NCBI RefSeq assembly: GCF_003987435.1
Contig: NZ_PIQG01000002.1
Coordinates: forward strand, 372,001 to 436,000
Reading direction: 5' to 3'
Source of the DNA: Pseudidiomarina taiwanensis
Lineage (GTDB): Bacteria > Pseudomonadota > Gammaproteobacteria > Enterobacterales > Alteromonadaceae
DNA length: 64,000 nucleotides
This document shows positions 9,098 to 17,663 of the stretch, one piece after another. The notes under the pieces are model-generated. The model searched no databases, had not been told where the DNA came from, and saw only the letters and a list, made by a program, of their open reading frames with translations. The translations under genes were made by a program, and so were the position numbers. The stretch's first letter is position 1. Each line of letters opens with the position of its first letter.

Positions 9098-9853
9098 TTA
9101 CCCTGTTTGAGTTCGGCGCAGTGAACGCAACATCCGTGATTGCTCACGGTTCGATGTTAACAACGCATGTTCGATAAAGGCCAGCAACTGGTGACACGCT
9201 TCGCGCGCTTGCTCAGGCTCGCCTTTGCTAATTTCTGCCACAATTTGTTGGCGGTGTTGATGAAGTTGCTGCATGACCCCGGGCTTGTGCGCGAGATCCT
9301 GCAGATTCTGCAAAATATTCTTAGTTAACAATGGTTGCATACTGCGAACCAGATGCAACAAGATCACATTGTGTGAGGCTTCGGCAATACGCAGGTTAAA
9401 ATCGCTTAAAGCCTGCGCTTGGGTGGCTAAATCCTCACCTGGCTCTGCGGCGATTGCGGTAAAAGCTTTACTGATTTGCTCAAGATCAGTTTGGGTCCCG
9501 CGCAGCGCGGCATAATACGAGCTTATCCCCTCAAGGGCATGACGGAATTCGAGCAAATCGAATTGTGATTCAGGATGTTTGCTGAGCAAATCGAGCAATG
9601 GCTCGGCCACCCGGTGCTGCAAATTATCACAAACATAGGTGCCACCGCCCTGACGCCGCTCGAGTAAGCCTCGCGCTTCAAGTTTCTGAATGGCTTCACG
9701 CAAAGAAGGCCGCGACACCGAAAACTGTGCCGCCAGATCGCGTTCCGACGGCAAGCGCATGCCTGCTTCAAGGGTGCCATCGACGATCATGGCCTCGATG
9801 CGGGCCATAATCACGTCGGACAACTTAGTCTGTTGAATACGTTCAAATGCCAT
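9098..9853 (-). CDS. pdhR: Pyruvate-responsive GntR-family repressor PdhR
   Basis: This 251-residue protein has an N-terminal winged helix (PSERDLAAQFSVSRPSLREA, then IQKLEARGLLERRQGGGTYV) followed by an all-helical FCD effector domain with His/Asp/Arg metal-ligand-type residues. It is the first gene of the pdh operon. By analogy with E. coli PdhR it represses the operon until pyruvate binds. A PdhR-type operator lies just upstream of its own start, supporting autoregulation. The start ATG at 9853 is chosen because the nearer upstream ATG is out of frame and stops at once. Confidence 0.95.
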   Translation of the reverse strand: MAFERIQQTKLSDVIMARIEAMIVDGTLEAGMRLPSERDLAAQFSVSRPSLREAIQKLEARGLLERRQGGGTYVCDNLQHRVAEPLLDLLSKHPESQFDLLEFRHALEGISSYYAALRGTQTDLEQISKAFTAIAAEPGEDLATQAQALSDFNLRIAEASHNVILLHLVRSMQPLLTKNILQNLQDLAHKPGVMQQLHQHRQQIVAEISKGEPEQAREACHQLLAFIEHALLTSNREQSRMLRSLRRTQTG

Positions 9854-9861
9854 ATTGGTTC

Positions 9862-9876
9862 ATTGGTCTTACCAAA
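9862..9876 (-). promoter_or_regulatory. PdhR operator
   Basis: ATTGGTCTTACCAAA matches the E. coli PdhR box ATTGGTNNNACCAAT at 14 of 15 positions. It lies about 9 bases before the pdhR start and just downstream of a predicted -10 (9887-9892), the same arrangement as the E. coli pdh promoter. Confidence 0.85.
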
Positions 9877-9886
9877 AGTGTAACGG

Positions 9887-9916
9887 ATTGTAGACCATGT
9901 TGGCTCAAAGCCCAAA
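9887..9916 (-). promoter_or_regulatory. Predicted sigma-70 promoter of the pdh operon
   Basis: On the minus strand there is a -10 TACAAT (9887-9892), an 18-base spacer and a weak -35 TTTGGG (9911-9916). Transcription would start near 9880, placing the PdhR box at about +4 to +18. Confidence 0.55.
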
Positions 9917-9927
9917 TTTTTTTCGAA

Positions 9928-10785
9928 TTAGAGCCAGCCTGCGATGGTGAGAATGGATACAAAAACAATAAATAACAAGAAGTTACGCTTTACCAGTCCA
10001 ACAGTGGTCAGAGCAGTTGCCCCGTGTTGTTCAGGATCCTCAACAGTAATTTCATCCGCGGCTGCAGCGACTCGGAAGAGCGCATCACGATTACTCGGGG
10101 GTATATTGCCAAGGGTACTGAGCCACAGCCCCGACGCTTTAGAGAAGTTGCCAACGAACAAAAACCCGAGCGACATCACCCGCGTCGGCAGCCAGTTCAG
10201 CAAGTAATAAGCACGGGTCCAAGTAGAGCGCGGGATGTGCTTCGGCCGACGCATATCACGCAAGGTCGCATAAACGAGTGCGCCAACGATGCCAAATAAA
10301 ATAAAATACAGCAGCACCGCAAAGTAGGCACGTAGATGAATCCACAATAAGGCTTGCTGCACACTATCGATATCGCGATGACCGGCACTGCGAATCAAAC
10401 GCTCAGCGGCAAGCTCGCGTTCATGCAGTAAGGCAGTGCGCTCTTTTTTACTCAGCTCGGTCTCATCAAGTTGCCGACAAAGCTCGACATATTCTTTATA
10501 GCGTTTACGCGCCGGAGTACAGACCATGGCCACCAGTAACAAGCCGGTGCTGGCCAAAAAGCTCAGCAGCATATTGTCAAAAAGAGCCAACACTAAACCA
10601 ATCAAAAAAGCTGGAATGAGCGCCCACACCAATTGCCCCAGACCATTTTGTTTCCAGTCTTGTAATTCGGTTTTATGCAACTGAATTTGTTGCCAGCGCA
10701 ACAGCATCCGTCGCCAAGTCCAATGCTTGCCGACCGCTAATGAACGCTCTAATGACACGGCGAGAATAATCGCGAACAGTTGCAT
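9928..10785 (-). CDS. ampE: Inner-membrane protein AmpE
   Basis: This 285-residue integral membrane protein has an N-terminal MQLFAIILAVSLERSL as in AmpE. Hydrophobic segments lie around residues 50-85, 145-170 and 190-210, and one at the extreme C-terminus (LLFIVFVSILTIAGWL). It follows ampD with a 7-base gap, the conserved ampDE pair of gammaproteobacteria. AmpE is described as a membrane sensor/modulator for beta-lactamase induction in enterics, but its biochemical role is unsettled; no ampC or ampR is in this window. Confidence 0.92.
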   Translation of the reverse strand: MQLFAIILAVSLERSLAVGKHWTWRRMLLRWQQIQLHKTELQDWKQNGLGQLVWALIPAFLIGLVLALFDNMLLSFLASTGLLLVAMVCTPARKRYKEYVELCRQLDETELSKKERTALLHERELAAERLIRSAGHRDIDSVQQALLWIHLRAYFAVLLYFILFGIVGALVYATLRDMRRPKHIPRSTWTRAYYLLNWLPTRVMSLGFLFVGNFSKASGLWLSTLGNIPPSNRDALFRVAAAADEITVEDPEQHGATALTTVGLVKRNFLLFIVFVSILTIAGWL

Positions 10786-10792
10786 AACGGGC

Positions 10793-11338
10793 TTACCTTG
10801 TTAACAGTTGTCGAAAATAGGACCAGTCAAACGCTGGGCCTGGATCAGTTTTGCGCACCGGAGCAATATGCTGATGGCCAACAATACGTTGAGCCGTGAG
10901 TTCAGGGTAATGTGCGATTAAGGTTTGAGCAAGCTCGGCAAGCACCTGATACTGCTCTTTAGTGTAGGGGGTGTGATCGGTTCCCTCAAGTTCAACCCCG
11001 ATGGCGAAATCGTTACAGCGGCGTCGCCCGGCATAGGCTGAGCGCCCTGCATGCCACGCACGACGGTCGAAACTGACGTACTGAATCAGCTCGCCATCGC
11101 GCCGAATCAATGCATGGGCCGACACCCGTAGTCCACGGATCGCTGCAAAACGGGAATCTTGGCGGTGGTCGAGGGTGCCCATAAAAAGTTCATCGATATA
11201 GGGCCCACCAAATTCACCCGCGGGTAGACTAATGCCGTGCACCACCAATAAGCTCACCGCACTGTCCGGCGGACGTTCATCCGCATGCGGGCTTAATCTT
11301 TGTTGTACCTCTGCCAGCCATCCCGACTCTAACTTCAC
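10793..11338 (-). CDS. ampD: 1,6-anhydro-N-acetylmuramyl-L-alanine amidase
   Basis: This 181-residue cytosolic zinc amidase of peptidoglycan recycling removes the peptide from anhydromuropeptides. Visible signatures are LLVVHGISLPAGEFGG (first zinc His), SAHALIRRDGELIQYV (second His region), AWHAG, IGVELEGTDHTPYT, and the C-terminal GHQHIAPVRKTDPGPAFDW with zinc His/Asp. I chose the GTG at 11338 because a GAGGA ribosome site sits 8 bases upstream and the N-terminus (VKLESGWL) aligns with E. coli AmpD. A GTG at 11368 in frame would add 10 residues but lies almost at the predicted transcription start. The gene is divergent from nadC, as in E. coli. Confidence 0.95.
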   Translation of the reverse strand: MKLESGWLAEVQQRLSPHADERPPDSAVSLLVVHGISLPAGEFGGPYIDELFMGTLDHRQDSRFAAIRGLRVSAHALIRRDGELIQYVSFDRRAWHAGRSAYAGRRRCNDFAIGVELEGTDHTPYTKEQYQVLAELAQTLIAHYPELTAQRIVGHQHIAPVRKTDPGPAFDWSYFRQLLTR

Positions 11339-11376
11339 CTGGTATTCCTCGACTTGTGATTCGCTCACGCAAAATT

Positions 11377-11405
11377 ATCTTACGCTGAAATCACCTGCAC
11401 GCCAA
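11377..11405 (-). promoter_or_regulatory. Predicted ampDE promoter
   Basis: On the minus strand there is a -35 TTGGCG (11400-11405), a 17-base spacer and a -10 TAAGAT (11377-11382). Transcription would start near 11370, giving a leader of about 30 bases to the GTG at 11338. Confidence 0.55.
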
Positions 11406-11489
11406 CGCTTTGCCCTGACTGCGGCTGGCTTAAGTTGGTACGCTGGCGTAAACTATAGCGCCTCGTTAGCGTAGAAGAGAACCGATTAG

Positions 11490-12389
11490 ATGACACAGTC
11501 CAATACTCACCTGCTCAATGGTTTTAGTACCCGCGTTGATCTTGATGCACTCGCTGCCGACCGAGTGGATATGGTGGCGCGCGCCTTAGCAGAAGATCTC
11601 GATGGGATTGACTTAAGCCATGATATTACCGCGCAGTTAATTGGCGCCGAGACGCAAGCCGAAGCGATTCTCATTAGTCGTGATGATGCGGTCATTTGTG
11701 GGGTGGATTGGGTCAATGAAGTCTTCGAGCAATTGCGAGCTAAGGTCGAGTTGGACTGGCAGGTAAAAGATGGTGAGCGGGTCCAAGCAAACCAAGAGTT
11801 GCTGCGCATCAAAGGCAACGCCCGCACTATTTTAACTGCGGAGCGTACCGCGTTGAACTTTCTCCAAACTTTATCAGGGGTAGCGACCACGACGGCGCAT
11901 TACGTGAGCTACTTAGCCGGTTCAAACACCAAATTACTGGATACCCGCAAAACCATTCCGGGCCTACGCACAGCGCAGAAATACGCGGTGGTGTGTGGCG
12001 GCGGCTATAACCACCGGGTTGGTTTGTATGATGCGTTCTTAATTAAAGAAAACCATATTATGGCCTGTGGCGGTATTGCCGCAGCGATTGCCAGTGCCCG
12101 TCAGCTCGAACCGGGCAAGCCGGTTGAGGTGGAAGTCGAAAATTTAAGCGAATATCGAGAGGCGATTCACGCCAAAGCAGACATCATAATGTTGGATAAT
12201 TTTAGCATCGAAGACTTAAAAACTGCGGTACTAGAACGGACGACAGATGTCGCCCTTGAGGTGTCTGGAAACATCACTGCCATACGGCTCAAGGAGCTCG
12301 CACCGATTGGGGTTGATTTTATCTCCTCTGGCGCCTTAACAAAAAACCTACAAGCTATTGATCTTTCTTTACGTTTTAAATCACTTTAG
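11490..12389 (+). CDS. nadC: Nicotinate-nucleotide pyrophosphorylase (quinolinate phosphoribosyltransferase)
   Basis: This 299-residue enzyme of de novo NAD synthesis turns quinolinate and PRPP into nicotinate mononucleotide. Conserved stretches are AERTALNFLQTLSGVAT, LLDTRKTIPGLRTAQKYAV (substrate-binding Arg/Lys), GGGYNHRVGLYDAFLIKENH, EVEVENLSE, IMLDNFS and the C-terminal ISSGALTKN. Length matches the family. It starts divergently from ampD. The pilin gene follows 183 bases downstream on the same strand but has its own promoter-like sequence. Confidence 0.97.
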   Translation: MTQSNTHLLNGFSTRVDLDALAADRVDMVARALAEDLDGIDLSHDITAQLIGAETQAEAILISRDDAVICGVDWVNEVFEQLRAKVELDWQVKDGERVQANQELLRIKGNARTILTAERTALNFLQTLSGVATTTAHYVSYLAGSNTKLLDTRKTIPGLRTAQKYAVVCGGGYNHRVGLYDAFLIKENHIMACGGIAAAIASARQLEPGKPVEVEVENLSEYREAIHAKADIIMLDNFSIEDLKTAVLERTTDVALEVSGNITAIRLKELAPIGVDFISSGALTKNLQAIDLSLRFKSL

Positions 12390-12392
12390 TTG

Positions 12393-12420
12393 TTGACGAA
12401 ATGATGCAATCTGCTATGTT
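12393..12420 (+). promoter_or_regulatory. Predicted pilA promoter
   Basis: TTGACG (12393-12398), a 16-base spacer and TATGTT (12415-12420) fit a sigma-70 promoter starting right after nadC. It would give pilA a leader of about 145 bases. A sigma-54 site with correct spacing was not found. Confidence 0.5.
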
Positions 12421-12512
12421 CAACAGGCATTGCGCTGCATTTGCTGTGAGTTCGTGCCGGGACACACGGTCGATGTAAGCCAGGCATAGTCTGAAAACCA
12501 AGATGGACAGCA

Positions 12513-12527
12513 GTGGATCGCATCCAC
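12513..12527 (+). promoter_or_regulatory. Hairpin in the pilA leader
   Basis: GTGGAT-cgc-ATCCAC is a perfect 6-bp stem in the mRNA leader, 45 bases before the chosen pilA start and followed by an A/T-rich stretch. It could be mRNA-stabilising or regulatory. No T-run follows, so it is not a standard terminator. Confidence 0.4.
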
Positions 12528-12572
12528 CTTAAATAAAATAACTGTTATATGAGTATTTTCGGGAAAAGTTTC

Positions 12573-13085
12573 ATGAAAGCGCAACTACAACGTGGTTTCA
12601 CGTTAATCGAATTGATGATCGTCGTTGCTATCATTGGTATCTTGGCTGCGGTCGCGATTCCTATGTACAGCGATTACACCCAACGCGCGAAGGCTTCAAC
12701 CGGGTTGGCTGCCTTGGCAAATTACAAAACGACCGTTGCTATGTGTTATCAGACTTATGGCACTTTGACGGGTTGTAACGCTTCAACTGATGCAGTAGGC
12801 ACCGAAGACGAAGCTGGTTATGTTGAACCAAATATTACTCCAATACCTAAGGCCATCTTAGCTGCTGATGCAGCTGATACTAAACCAAATGGTATTAGCG
12901 AAGCTGATGTTGAAAACGGCATAATTTCAGCAACACTTGACGCTATCGGTGCCGACGATGCCGCAATCAGCATCACTATGACACCAGAAACAGCCGGTGG
13001 CGGTAATCTTAAATGGACCATTGCTTGTTCTGATTTTGCTGCAGGCACGCGAGTAGATGGGTGCACTGAAGCAACAGGTGGTTAA
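12573..13085 (+). CDS. pilA: Type IV major pilin
   Basis: This 170-residue type IVa prepilin has a 7-residue leader, MKAQLQRG, cut before the Phe of [18 protein letters not shown], with the key Glu at mature position 5. The variable C-terminal globular domain has four Cys: a pair in the [13 protein letters not shown] segment and a C-terminal pair in [14 protein letters not shown] that would form the D-region disulfide loop. I prefer ATG 12573 to the in-frame ATG 12549 because it gives the standard short leader and has a GGGA site. The pilB-pilC-pilD genes follow. Pilus-driven twitching, adhesion or DNA uptake is the family role. An Ala/Asp-rich acidic head suggests strain-specific variation. 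Confidence 0.93.
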   Translation: MKAQLQRGFTLIELMIVVAIIGILAAVAIPMYSDYTQRAKASTGLAALANYKTTVAMCYQTYGTLTGCNASTDAVGTEDEAGYVEPNITPIPKAILAADAADTKPNGISEADVENGIISATLDAIGADDAAISITMTPETAGGGNLKWTIACSDFAAGTRVDGCTEATGG

Positions 13086-13142
13086 TATAATCATCTTGAT
13101 ACAGTATCACTGAGTAAATGCTGAGTGATTAGCAAATAATTC

Positions 13143-13174
13143 ACAGGCCCTGCATCACAGTAGGGCCTGTTTAT
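13143..13174 (+). terminator. Rho-independent terminator between pilA and pilB
   Basis: ACAGGCCCT (13143-13151) pairs with AGGGCCTGT (13162-13170) around a 10-base loop, followed by TTATTT. It lies between abundant pilA and low-level pilBCD, so it probably attenuates read-through. Confidence 0.8.
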
Positions 13175-13189
13175 TTGAGAACAACAACT

Positions 13190-14890
13190 ATGCTGCACCA
13201 CTCCCTTGCTGCGCTATTATTACGAGACCAGGTTATCCCCGAGGATAAGCTGCAAACCTGTAGTGATTATGCTTGGGAATCTAAGCTACCCTTTACCTAC
13301 TGTGCCGTTGATCGAAAACTTCTTACTTCAGCAGAGCTCGCTAAGTACTGCTTCGAGCACACCAACTGCCCTTGGCTCGATCTCGATGCCTTTAATACCG
13401 ACCTGATTCCAGAAGAATTTATCAATGAGCGACTGATTCGGAAGAATCATGCCGTGCCTTTATATAAGCGTGGCCATATGTTGTATGTGGCGGTGTCAGA
13501 TCCGACTCGGATTGAAACGTTAGACGAATTCCAGTTTCGCACTCGGCTACAAACCGAAGCTGTGCTGGTCGATGAGCTTAAACTCCAACGCTTAATCGAT
13601 AAGGTTTTGGCAAACGAGAATTCAATGCTGGGCGTCACCGAAGAAGACGAACAGCAACTACGTGGCATTGATGCCATTGATGAGATTCAAAAAGATACCG
13701 GCTCGGTGGATGTTGATGCAAAAAACGACGCACCTGTGGTTATCTATATTAATAAACTCTTGCTCGATGCCATTAAACGCGGTGCTTCGGACTTACACTT
13801 TGAGCCTTACGAGCAGGAGTACCGGATCCGCTTTCGAATCGATGGTGTGTTAGTCGAAATTGCCCGCCCACCGGTCCAGCTAGCGGCGCGAATTGCGGCG
13901 CGCTTAAAAGTGATGTCACAGCTTGATATCGCTGAGCGCCGCTTACCGCAAGATGGCCGAATCAAGCTCAAACTTTCCAAACACAAAGCCATTGATTTTC
14001 GGGTAAGTACTTTACCGACTCTCTACGGTGAAAAAATAGTGATGCGGATCTTAGATGCACAGGCCGCGATGATCGGGATCGAGTCGTTAGGATATGAGCC
14101 GGATCAGCAAAAACTGTATGAAGATGTGCTCGACCGGCCACAAGGGATGATCTTGGTGACCGGGCCAACGGGCTCAGGGAAAACCGTCTCGCTATATACC
14201 GGCTTAAATATTTTGAATACTCCCGAGCGGAATATCTCCACCGCAGAGGACCCGGTCGAAATTAACCTGCCTGGTATCAACCAAGTACAAATTAACGTTA
14301 AAGCCGGTTTAACTTTTGCCGATGCTTTGCGATCCTTCTTACGGCAAGACCCGGATGTGGTGATGGTAGGGGAGATTCGTGACCTTGAAACCGCCGAAAT
14401 TGCGATTAAAGCGGCACAAACCGGTCACCTCGTGCTATCAACTTTGCACACCAACTCTGCCGCTGAAACGCTGACTCGTTTGATGAATATGGGCGTGCCG
14501 GCCTATAACATCGCCGGTTCGGTCAGTTTGATTATTGCCCAGCGCTTGGCGCGGCGACTTTGCAATGTCTGCAAAGAACCTCAAGAGATTCCTGCCGATG
14601 AGTTGCTAAGACAGGGCTACAGCCAAGCCGAAATTGATACGGGCATGACCATTTTTAAAGCCGTTGGCTGTGACCAATGCACCAATGGCTATAAAGGGCG
14701 TACAGGGATATACGAAGTCATGCCCATTACAGATAATATTCAAGATCTTATTATGACTGGAGCAAGCTCGCTCACGATTGCTAAGCAGGCCCATAAAGAT
14801 GGGATTTCATCGCTGCGGCATTCGGCCTTGCTCAAAGTAGCGAAGGGAATTATCAGTTTAGTCGAAGCGAATCGAGTGACCACCTTCTAA
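13190..14890 (+). CDS. pilB: Type IV pilus extension ATPase
   Basis: This 566-residue hexameric ATPase powers pilus extension. The N-terminal MshEN/GSPII_E_N domain is followed by the ATPase core with Walker A GPTGSGKT (about residue 327). Asp box and Walker B regions (AEDPVEINLPGINQVQIN, RQDPDVVMVGEIRD), the His box (TGHLVLSTLHTN) and a tetracysteine zinc motif (CNVC...CDQC) follow. I use ATG 13190; an in-frame TTG at 13175 lies inside the preceding terminator tail. It is first of pilB-pilC-pilD, next to pilA. Confidence 0.96.
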   Translation: MLHHSLAALLLRDQVIPEDKLQTCSDYAWESKLPFTYCAVDRKLLTSAELAKYCFEHTNCPWLDLDAFNTDLIPEEFINERLIRKNHAVPLYKRGHMLYVAVSDPTRIETLDEFQFRTRLQTEAVLVDELKLQRLIDKVLANENSMLGVTEEDEQQLRGIDAIDEIQKDTGSVDVDAKNDAPVVIYINKLLLDAIKRGASDLHFEPYEQEYRIRFRIDGVLVEIARPPVQLAARIAARLKVMSQLDIAERRLPQDGRIKLKLSKHKAIDFRVSTLPTLYGEKIVMRILDAQAAMIGIESLGYEPDQQKLYEDVLDRPQGMILVTGPTGSGKTVSLYTGLNILNTPERNISTAEDPVEINLPGINQVQINVKAGLTFADALRSFLRQDPDVVMVGEIRDLETAEIAIKAAQTGHLVLSTLHTNSAAETLTRLMNMGVPAYNIAGSVSLIIAQRLARRLCNVCKEPQEIPADELLRQGYSQAEIDTGMTIFKAVGCDQCTNGYKGRTGIYEVMPITDNIQDLIMTGASSLTIAKQAHKDGISSLRHSALLKVAKGIISLVEANRVTTF

Positions 14891-14915
14891 GATCTGAATC
14901 GTTTAAGGTTGAATC

Positions 14916-16151
14916 ATGGCGACAAAAAAGAACAAGAAAACAGCCGAAAAAGAGATTCTCGAATTCACCTGGACTGGTCTGAATAAACAAGGCAAAGCAG
15001 TGAAGGGGGTGATGGCCACTGATAACCAAAAGCAAGTCAAAGCCAAGCTGCGTGACCAACAAATTGTCCCTAAATCAATTAAAAGGCGCTCACAGTCTAG
15101 CTTCCGTAAAAAGAAAATTATCGGTGCTGATATTGCGCTATTCACCCGCCAAATCGCCACCATGCTGCAAGCAGGGGTACCTTTACTGCAGTCACTCGAA
15201 ATGGTTGCCAAGGGCGTGGAAAACCTTAAAGTACGTCAGTTAATGCTCAATCTTAGCGCCGATGTCGGGGCCGGTTCACCGATGGCCGCGGCGCTGCGGA
15301 AACACCCCGACGTATTTGATAGCCTGTATTGTGATTTGGTTGCCTCGGGCGAGGAGTCCGGTGCGCTAGAAACGATCTTTTACCGTATCGCCACCTACCG
15401 GGAAAAATCGGAAGCATTAAAAGCTAAAATCAAAAAAGCTTTGGTGTATCCCGCCTCGGTTATTGTGGTTGCGCTCGTGGTGACCATTATCTTGCTAATT
15501 TTCGTGGTCCCGCAATTCGAAGCTGTGTTCGCTGATTTTGGCGCTGAGCTGCCCGCTATGACGCAGTTTGTGGTGACCCTCTCAGAGGTGGTGCAACAAT
15601 ATTTTCTCTATGTGGCCGCAGGTTTGGTTGTGGCGGGCTATTTGTTTGGACGTGCCTACAAGCGCAGCCCCAAGTTGCGCGACCAAGTCGATATCTACTC
15701 GCTAAAAATGCCGATTGTGGGCACTATTCTCCATAAAGCCGCGGTGGCAAGGTTTGCACGCACGCTTTCGACCACCTTTGCCGCAGGGGTGCCGCTGATC
15801 AAGGCTCTGGACTCCGCTGCGGGAGCTTCGGGTAATGCAGTTTATCGTGATGCTGTGTTTCGGATGCGCGATGAGGTAACCTCAGGTATGCAAATGAATA
15901 CTGCCATGCAAAGCGCTGATTTATTCCCCACCATGGCCACCCAGATGGTGTTTATCGGGGAGGAATCTGGCTCACTTGATGATATGCTCGCCAAAGTGGC
16001 CAGTATTTATGAAGCCGAAGTGGATGATCTGGTCGATAACCTGACCGCCCTGCTCGAGCCTATGATCATGGTGGTCATTGGGGTACTAGTCGGCGGCCTG
16101 ATTGTTGCGATGTATTTACCTATCTTTAGCCTTGGTCAAGTTGTAGGCTAG
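14916..16151 (+). CDS. pilC: Type IV pilus inner-membrane platform protein
   Basis: This 411-residue polytopic protein has two GspF repeats (about residues 70-195 and 275-400), each beginning with a FTRQIATMLQAGVPL-type or FARTLSTTFAAGVPL motif and ending in a membrane-helix region. A Lys-rich cytoplasmic N-terminus precedes them. It couples PilB ATPase motion to pilin insertion. AAGG precedes the ATG by 7 bases. The gene lies 25 bases after pilB and 29 before pilD, so one operon is likely. Confidence 0.96.
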   Translation: MATKKNKKTAEKEILEFTWTGLNKQGKAVKGVMATDNQKQVKAKLRDQQIVPKSIKRRSQSSFRKKKIIGADIALFTRQIATMLQAGVPLLQSLEMVAKGVENLKVRQLMLNLSADVGAGSPMAAALRKHPDVFDSLYCDLVASGEESGALETIFYRIATYREKSEALKAKIKKALVYPASVIVVALVVTIILLIFVVPQFEAVFADFGAELPAMTQFVVTLSEVVQQYFLYVAAGLVVAGYLFGRAYKRSPKLRDQVDIYSLKMPIVGTILHKAAVARFARTLSTTFAAGVPLIKALDSAAGASGNAVYRDAVFRMRDEVTSGMQMNTAMQSADLFPTMATQMVFIGEESGSLDDMLAKVASIYEAEVDDLVDNLTALLEPMIMVVIGVLVGGLIVAMYLPIFSLGQVVG

Positions 16152-16180
16152 AGCATACTCTTAATCATTGGATAGACACT

Positions 16181-17047
16181 GTGTTTGAACTTTATGCAGC
16201 AGAAACACCATGGGCACTAGGTTTTGGACTAGTCTTAGGGTTAATGGTGGGCAGTTTTTTGAATGTGGTTATCGGCCGCTATCCGCAAATGTTACAGCGT
16301 CAGTGGCGGCAAGAATGTCAGTTGTTACTTGAGCAAGAGCCACACACCTCAGACGCTAAATTCAATTTAGCCACACCCAACTCCCACTGCCCCAAGTGCC
16401 AAAGCCCAATTCGCTGGTATGACAATATTCCGGTGCTGAGTTGGACGCTGTGGCTTAGAGGCAAGTGTCGTAACTGCCAGGCACCGATTTCGATTAGATA
16501 TCCAAGTATAGAACTGCTTACTGGCGCGGTATTTGCCTACTTAACCTATTTATTTGGGGTTAGTTTTGAGGTCGCACTGTACTGGGTTGCGGCGAGTCTG
16601 ACGATTTCTTTGTTCTTTATAGATTACGACACTCAGCTACTCCCCGACCCTTTTAACTATGTCTTGCTCTGGCTGGGGCTGGCTGCGGCTATGCTGAATT
16701 TCACCATTCCACTGCAAGATGCGGTGATTGGCGCCATGCTGGGCTATCTCATCTTATGGTCGATTTACTGGCTGTTTAAGCTGTTAACTGGCAAAGAGGG
16801 CATGGGCTATGGTGACTTCAAGTTATTGGCTGCAATCGGCGCTTGGGTGGGTTATAGCCAGCTCGGTGTGGTGATCCTCGCCAGTGCCGGCAGTGGCGCA
16901 GTAATTGGAATTATTTGGCAATTCCTTCGCGGTGCGCGCGGCCAAGCCATCCCATTTGGTCCGTTTCTCATCCTAGGCGGCATCATTAGCCTTATCTGGG
17001 GCGATTGGCTGGTGGCGCAATATTGGCAATGGGCGCTCGCCGCATGA
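16181..17047 (+). CDS. pilD: Prepilin peptidase / N-methyltransferase
   Basis: This 288-residue membrane aspartyl protease cleaves prepilin leaders and methylates the new N-terminal Phe. The cytosolic loop has two CxxC pairs (CPKC, CRNC). The catalytic aspartates lie in FFIDYDTQLLPD and in the GxGD-type motif MGYGDFKLLAAIG. About eight hydrophobic segments are visible. The start is GTG at 16181. The stop overlaps the coaE start as ATGA. It also probably serves type II secretion pseudopilins elsewhere in the genome (inference). Confidence 0.96.
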   Translation: MFELYAAETPWALGFGLVLGLMVGSFLNVVIGRYPQMLQRQWRQECQLLLEQEPHTSDAKFNLATPNSHCPKCQSPIRWYDNIPVLSWTLWLRGKCRNCQAPISIRYPSIELLTGAVFAYLTYLFGVSFEVALYWVAASLTISLFFIDYDTQLLPDPFNYVLLWLGLAAAMLNFTIPLQDAVIGAMLGYLILWSIYWLFKLLTGKEGMGYGDFKLLAAIGAWVGYSQLGVVILASAGSGAVIGIIWQFLRGARGQAIPFGPFLILGGIISLIWGDWLVAQYWQWALAA

Positions 17048-17646
17048 CCTATGTGGTAGGCGTCACTGGCGGGATTGGCAGCGGCAAAACAACCGTCACT
17101 GATCGCTTTGCTGAATATGGCATTGTCGTCGTCGACGCCGATGTGATTGCGCGCGGGATCTTCACTCCACCAAGCGCGGCTTTAACTGCAGTAATTGAGC
17201 GCTTTGGTGAGCAAGCACTTACTGCTGATGGTTTGCTCAATCGCCCGTGGCTGCGCCAACGGGTGTTCAGCTCGCCCGCAGATAAAGCTTGGCTGAATCA
17301 ACTGACCCATCCGCTGGTTCGCACTGAGTTGTTGCGTCAACTTAAGCAGGCTGATTCAGCTTATGTCATCCTCTCAGCACCTTTGCTCTTCGAAAATGGT
17401 TTGGACCAACTGTGTCAACGCACCCTAGTGGTTGATCTGCCTGAAACCGAGCAACTGCAGCGGGCGAGTCAACGCGATCAAACCAGCGCAGCACAAATCA
17501 AAGCCATTATGGCGGCGCAATGGTCGCGTCAGCAACGTCTGGATAAAGCAGACGATGTGATCGACAATAGTGGCCCTGTGAATGCGTTAGATGCCCAGAT
17601 TCAAGCGTTGCATGCGCGCTATCTAGAGTTGGCATCAGCACATTAA
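17044..17646 (+). CDS. coaE: Dephospho-CoA kinase
   Basis: This 200-residue P-loop kinase performs the last step of CoA synthesis. The Walker A motif is GVTGGIGSGKTT at the N-terminus. The DADVIAR motif near residue 32, the HPLVR motif and the LSAPLLFENGLD segment are all family hallmarks. The ATG at 17044 overlaps the pilD stop by 4 bases, so translation is coupled. Longer upstream in-frame starts would run into pilD and are rejected. The pilD-coaE-zapD order is common in gammaproteobacteria. Confidence 0.96.
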   Translation: MTYVVGVTGGIGSGKTTVTDRFAEYGIVVVDADVIARGIFTPPSAALTAVIERFGEQALTADGLLNRPWLRQRVFSSPADKAWLNQLTHPLVRTELLRQLKQADSAYVILSAPLLFENGLDQLCQRTLVVDLPETEQLQRASQRDQTSAAQIKAIMAAQWSRQQRLDKADDVIDNSGPVNALDAQIQALHARYLELASAH

Positions 17647-17663
17647 CTGGTTAAGATGAATTC

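Noticed and set aside
12430-12445. Sigma-54 promoter before pilA (GG...GC)
   Set aside because: The GG and GC are 9 bases apart instead of 10, and the surrounding consensus is poor.
12421-12540. Possible c-di-GMP (GEMM) riboswitch in the pilA leader
   Set aside because: The conserved GEMM-I core (CACAGGGCAAACC and GGGACGCAAAGCC) is not there; only a short GGGACACACGG resemblance.
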